Source: Desulfobacterales bacterium (GTDB lineage: Bacteria > Desulfobacterota > Desulfobacteria > Desulfobacterales > Desulfobacteraceae). Taken from it: a stretch of 8,204 nt of DNA. Shown here piece by piece: positions 5,804 through 8,204 of this stretch. The position numbers were made by a program, and so were the translations under genes. Numbering within the stretch: position 1 is the first letter of the stretch; each line of letters starts with the position of its first letter. The notes beneath the pieces were generated by a model, which saw nothing but the letters and a program-made list of their open reading frames with translations, made no database searches and had not been told where the DNA came from. Location: the NCBI GenBank assembly GCA_022361095.1, contig JAKSBO010000410.1, forward strand, positions 1 through 8,204, given 5' to 3'.

Positions 5804-5815
5804 GTCACGGGTGAC
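5804..5815. promoter_or_regulatory. Inverted repeat over the ribosome binding site of the nitroreductase gene
   Basis: GTCAC-GG-GTGAC is a perfect inverted repeat that contains the only Shine-Dalgarno-like bases (GGGTGA, 5809-5814) before the ATG at 5819. It could be an operator or a small structure affecting translation. Confidence 0.35.
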
Positions 5816-5818
5816 ATT

Positions 5819-6493
5819 ATGGAACTGCAAGCTGCCATTAAAGAAAGGAAAAGTATTCGCGGATATTTAGATAAGCCGGTCCCCAAAGCGGTTTTAAATC
5901 AAATTCTGGAAATCTCCGTCAGAGCGCCGTCTACGAAAAATACCCAGCCTTGGCAATTTTATGTGGTTACCGGAGCGCCTTTGGCGCAGCTTAAGAAGGC
6001 AAATGAGGACCGCTTCACCCGTTATGAAGCCCCTCCCGCAGAGATGGCCCACACGCTGATCGAGCCGGAAAAAGGAACTGTTTACCGCGACCGCCAAGTG
6101 GACATCGGCATACGGCTGTTTAACGCCATGGAGATCGGCAGGGAAGATAAAGATAAGCGGATCGATTGGATGAAACGCGGGTTCCGGTATTTTGACGCCC
6201 CTGCAGCGATTATCATTGTCGGCGATAAATCAAGTCCCATTGAATGGACCTACCTGGATGCCGGATTGGTGATTCAAAATATCTGCCTGGCTGCCGTTGA
6301 TTTCGGGCTCGGCACCTGTATCGAAAACCAGGGCATCATGTATTCCGACGTACTTAGGGATATTGTCAAAATTCCCGATGATAAGCGCCTGGTTGTTGCC
6401 ATTGCCATTGGATACCCGGACGATGATTTTCCTGCAAACAAGGTGATCAGTCCCCGGGAGAAAGTGGAAGATGTTGTGACCTGGTGCCAATGA
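5819..6493 (+). CDS. Nitroreductase-family flavoprotein
   Basis: This 224-residue protein belongs to the FMN-dependent nitroreductase family, dimeric cytoplasmic enzymes that reduce nitro groups, quinones or flavins with NAD(P)H. The N-terminus ERKSIRGY (9-16) supplies the conserved FMN-phosphate-binding Arg/Ser region. APSTKNTQPWQFYVVTG (36-52) is the hallmark flavin-binding block. The segment DAGLVIQNICLAAVDFGLGTCI (147-168) is the usual dimer/FMN helix. The closing VAIAIGYPDDDFPANK is the typical end strand. Residues about 62-120 form a longer charged insert than in minimal members. The substrate cannot be told from sequence. The HAD gene follows 56 nt later on the same strand and may be co-transcribed. 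The start is supported by family alignment and by a GGGTGA 4 nt upstream. Confidence 0.93.
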   Translation: MELQAAIKERKSIRGYLDKPVPKAVLNQILEISVRAPSTKNTQPWQFYVVTGAPLAQLKKANEDRFTRYEAPPAEMAHTLIEPEKGTVYRDRQVDIGIRLFNAMEIGREDKDKRIDWMKRGFRYFDAPAAIIIVGDKSSPIEWTYLDAGLVIQNICLAAVDFGLGTCIENQGIMYSDVLRDIVKIPDDKRLVVAIAIGYPDDDFPANKVISPREKVEDVVTWCQ

Positions 6494-6549
6494 TACGGGC
6501 CCGGAAAATATAACGGCTTTATATCTGTAACGTTTTGTTAGGAGACGAC

Positions 6550-7020
6550 ATGATTCGCATTGAAATTCCCGGCACAGGTCCGGTTAATATTCAACATGTG
6601 ATGTTTGATTACAACGGAACCATCGCGGCGGATGGCTCTCTTCTCGACGGGGTCGGGGCGGCCATGAACCGGCTTGCCCATCTGCTTGATTTCCATGTCG
6701 TAACGGCCGATACCTTTGGGTCGGTCCAGGCACAGCTTGAGGGTGTAACGGCTGATGTTGTTCTGATTTCAAACCAGGACCAGGATCGGAAAAAACTGGA
6801 TGTACTCAACCGCATCGGCGCAAAGACCACCATGGCTGTGGGCAACGGGGTTAACGACGCCTTGATGCTTAAACACGCCGTGTTAGGCGTCGCCGTGCTT
6901 GGGGAGGAGGGGATGGCGTTGCCGGCTTTACTGTCCTGCGATGTGATGATCCGGCATATTCTGGATGTTTTTTCCTTTTTTGAAAACCCTAAACGGTTGA
7001 TTGCCACACTGAGAAATTGA
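6550..7020 (+). CDS. Small HAD-superfamily protein, soluble P-type ATPase-like
   Basis: This is a 156-residue cytoplasmic HAD protein of the soluble P-type-ATPase-like phosphatase group (COG4087 type). Motif I is FDYNGT (19-24) with the nucleophile D20; the usual second Asp is Asn22. Motif II is VVTADT (50-55). A Lys pair in DRKKLDVL (81-82) serves motif III. Motif IV is VGNGVNDALMLKHA (97-110), with Asn99 where many HADs have Asp but D103 kept. I recall these Asn forms as normal for this subgroup. There is no membrane segment, so it is not a transporter; the substrate is unknown. TTAGGAGA (6539-6546) ends 3 nt before the ATG at 6550, which fixes this start over a TTG at 6535 lying upstream of the site. 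It may share a transcript with the nitroreductase. Confidence 0.85.
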   Translation: MIRIEIPGTGPVNIQHVMFDYNGTIAADGSLLDGVGAAMNRLAHLLDFHVVTADTFGSVQAQLEGVTADVVLISNQDQDRKKLDVLNRIGAKTTMAVGNGVNDALMLKHAVLGVAVLGEEGMALPALLSCDVMIRHILDVFSFFENPKRLIATLRN

Positions 7021-7026
7021 TGTGCC

Positions 7027-7041
7027 TAATCAGGCTGATTA
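7027..7041. terminator. Palindrome after the HAD gene, weak terminator or operator
   Basis: TAATCAG-G-CTGATTA is a perfect 15-bp inverted repeat starting 6 nt after the HAD stop and followed by TTTCG. As RNA it could form a six-pair stem with a GGC loop, but the stem is AU-rich and the T-run short. It may equally be a protein-binding site. Confidence 0.3.
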
Positions 7042-7119
7042 TTTCGCGATTCAATATTTCTCCGTCATTTCACCACCATTGCCCCATTTCACTTTTATCT
7101 GCACTGCCCTAAATCCGGA

Positions 7120-7149
7120 TTGACTATTTGAGATGATTTGATCTATGAT
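7120..7149 (+). promoter_or_regulatory. Sigma-70 promoter candidate upstream of repeat copy 1 and the LytTR gene
   Basis: TTGACT (7120-7125) and TATGAT (7144-7149) match the consensus in five of six bases each and are 18 bp apart. Transcription would begin near 7156 and run through the structured repeat at 7195, giving either a leader of about 235 nt for the LytTR gene or a short independent RNA. Confidence 0.5.
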
Positions 7150-7194
7150 ACATCTAAATTTTACCATTCTCGTATGAAATATCTGAGTCTTTTA

Positions 7195-7276
7195 TATAAC
7201 GGCCATGGGCTGACCTGACATATCAGCGGCCAGGCACAGTCCACAACAAAGTTTGAAAGATTTTGGTAACTTACTC
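7195..7276 (+). repeat. Structured direct repeat, copy 1
   Basis: This segment is 71/82 identical to 8123-8204. Its core folds as GGGCTG (7207-7212) with CAGTCC (7237-7242), then CCTG (7214-7217) with CAGG (7231-7234), closing a 13-nt loop; U7206 and A7243 can extend the lower stem. It lies upstream of the LytTR gene and inside the proposed transcript from 7156. The family is not recognised. The strand is given as that of the neighbouring gene; the true orientation is unknown. Confidence 0.8.
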
Positions 7277-7318
7277 AGACTTTCTTATAAATAAATGAAT
7301 CATTTCCTGTGCGATTGC

Positions 7319-7333
7319 CAATGTGAAACATTG
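7319..7333. promoter_or_regulatory. Inverted repeat upstream of the LytTR gene, candidate operator
   Basis: CAATGT-GAA-ACATTG is a perfect 6-3-6 inverted repeat. It overlaps a possible -35 TTGACT (7331-7336) whose best -10, TAATTA (7352-7357), is only 15 bp away, so that promoter is weak. The site could mediate repression or autoregulation. Confidence 0.35.
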
Positions 7334-7390
7334 ACTGTTGCCTTGGTTTTGTAATTACACAGGGATTGAAAAAATAACGGGTTTAACGCT

Positions 7391-8116
7391 ATGGCATTAA
7401 GTGCGCTCATTATTGAAGACGAACCCTTTGTGCGTCAGGATTTGTCCCATCTGCTTGACCGTCATGGACGGGTGCATATCGCAGGAGAGGCCGGCTCCCT
7501 TGGTGAAGCAAAACAGTTGCTGCAAAAGCATTTTTTTGATCTTGTATTTCTGGATATCAGTCTTCCCGGCGGTTCGGGGTTTGATCTGGTTCCCTTTATC
7601 GATGAGCAATCAAAGATCGTTTTTGTTACAGGGCATGATCACTATGCATTAAAGGCCTTTGAAGTCAATGCGCTGGATTATCTTCTCAAGCCCGTGGCGA
7701 AAGATCGTCTTGACAAAACCCTGGCGCGTATCCTGCCGGAGCTTAAAAAACAGGCCGGCCGGGCCGGAAAGGAACGGATCCTGATAAAATGCGATACCGG
7801 GAGCCGGTATGTTAAAGCCCAAGAAATACTGGCCATTACCTCCATTGGCGGCAATTACATTGAATTATACCTGCACCAGGGTGAAAGGCTGATTCTCAGG
7901 AGTACGCTTAAGTTTTGGGAAACGACCTTGCCCGATGCGTGTTTTTGCCGTTCCCACAAATCAACCATCATTAACCTGGGGCATGTAACAAGACTCTCCA
8001 GCCAAGCCAACGGAATTCCCAAGGTGTTTTTGGGGCAATACCCTCTCCCCTTCAAGGTCAGTCGGCGAATGGCCTGCCGTCTGAAAACGACTTTAATGAA
8101 CCCCAACATTACATAA
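7391..8116 (+). CDS. LytTR-family (LytR/AlgR-type) response regulator
   Basis: This 241-residue cytoplasmic DNA-binding response regulator has a receiver domain (about 5-120) with E9-D10-E11, the phospho-acceptor D55 in LVFLDISLPGGSG, T80 and K100 in DYLLKP. A basic linker (about 115-125) leads to a LytTR domain (about 128-235), shown by RILIKCDTGSRYVKA, the strand IGGNYIELYL, and the conserved CFCRSHKSTIINLGHV followed by the RLSSQANG turn region. LytTR proteins bind direct repeats, usually as tandem dimers. The start is supported by family alignment; the upstream Shine-Dalgarno match is poor. No partner kinase is visible; it could lie to the right. The gene is bracketed by two copies of a structured repeat, the second starting 6 nt after the stop. 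Confidence 0.95.
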   Translation: MALSALIIEDEPFVRQDLSHLLDRHGRVHIAGEAGSLGEAKQLLQKHFFDLVFLDISLPGGSGFDLVPFIDEQSKIVFVTGHDHYALKAFEVNALDYLLKPVAKDRLDKTLARILPELKKQAGRAGKERILIKCDTGSRYVKAQEILAITSIGGNYIELYLHQGERLILRSTLKFWETTLPDACFCRSHKSTIINLGHVTRLSSQANGIPKVFLGQYPLPFKVSRRMACRLKTTLMNPNIT

Positions 8117-8122
8117 AATTTT

Positions 8123-8204
8123 TATAACAGCCACGGGCTGACCTGACATATCAGTTGCCAGGTACAGCCCACAACAAAGCTTGAAAGATCTGAGTAACTT
8201 ACCC
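8123..8204 (+). repeat. Structured direct repeat, copy 2 (cut by the window edge)
   Basis: This is the second copy of the 7195-7276 repeat, offset by exactly 928 bp. Its stems are GGGCTG (8135-8140) with CAGCCC (8165-8170) and CCTG (8142-8145) with CAGG (8159-8162). It begins 6 nt after the LytTR stop. Similarity continues to the last base of the window, so the repeat may be longer. Confidence 0.8.

Larger units (their letters stand above)
7021..7390. other. Intergenic region (370 bp) between the HAD and LytTR genes
   Basis: No coding frame is supported here. From left to right it holds the palindrome at 7027-7041, a 10-bp palindrome AATCCGGATT (7112-7121), a good promoter candidate (7120-7149), the first copy of the structured repeat (7195-7276), and the inverted repeat CAATGT-GAA-ACATTG (7319-7333) ahead of the LytTR gene. 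Confidence 0.7.

Noticed and set aside
6535..6549. Upstream TTG start of the HAD gene
   Set aside because: The extra codons contain the TTAGGAGA ribosome binding site, so translation must start at the ATG at 6550.
7855..8109. Minus-strand frame within the LytTR gene
   Set aside because: It is antisense to the conserved LytTR DNA-binding domain and has no recognisable protein features.
7195..8204. Integron attC sites flanking a LytTR gene cassette
   Set aside because: The layout (gene followed within 6 nt by an imperfect palindrome, and the same element upstream) is cassette-like, but neither strand shows the GTTRRRY and RYYYAAC core sites, and the gap of 114 nt between copy 1 and the gene is long for a cassette.
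7195..8204. Insertion sequence or composite transposon bounded by direct repeats
   Set aside because: No transposase, no terminal inverted repeats at the ends of either copy and no target duplication can be seen; the enclosed gene is an ordinary response regulator.

Overview
The window looks like a chromosomal segment of an anaerobic sulfate-reducing deltaproteobacterium, probably of the Desulfobacterales. The main clue is the N-terminal half of a Tat-exported hydrogenase small subunit whose CTGC region reads like the [NiFeSe] (HysB) type of sulfate reducers. The mix of two-component regulators, a PilZ-like protein and an oxygen-sensitive-style nitroreductase fits that setting. The assignment to a lineage is inference from family resemblance, not from a search.

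Layout. Positions 1-493 (minus) hold the start of the hydrogenase small subunit, which runs off the left edge. It is driven by a textbook sigma-70 promoter (601-628) in an AT-rich divergent region (494-823). A small PilZ-like protein (824-1180, plus) leads away from that region and abuts, stop to stop, a three-gene minus-strand operon. In transcription order the operon is an exported von Willebrand A (vWA) protein (4937-3585), a membrane histidine kinase (3581-1884) and an OmpR/PhoB-type response regulator (1891-1181). The genes are 3 nt apart or overlap by 8 bp. In front of the operon (4938-5201) lie a perfect TTGACA -35 box, three direct repeats at an exact 11-bp period just upstream of it, and an inverted repeat at the expected transcript start. 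This is the architecture expected for a PhoB-class regulator, so autoregulation is a reasonable inference.

Further right are a YbgC-type acyl-CoA thioesterase (5202-5636, minus) and, divergent from it, a nitroreductase (5819-6493) followed by a small soluble P-type-ATPase-like HAD protein (6550-7020). The last gene is a LytTR response regulator (7391-8116).

The most unusual signal is a direct repeat of at least 82 bp (7195-7276 and 8123-8204, 71/82 identical). The two copies bracket the LytTR gene. Each folds on paper into the same two-part hairpin, and ten of the eleven differences fall outside the stems while the eleventh swaps a G-U for a G-C pair. I do not recognise it as a known element. 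It may be a structured leader RNA, a regulator-bound repeat or a dispersed intergenic repeat, and copy 2 is cut by the window edge.

How the parts may work together: the vWA/kinase/regulator operon appears to be a self-contained envelope-sensing module, with the PilZ-like gene a possible co-regulated neighbour because the repeat word TTTTACAA also occurs upstream of it. The hydrogenase, thioesterase, nitroreductase/HAD pair and LytTR gene look like separate transcription units.
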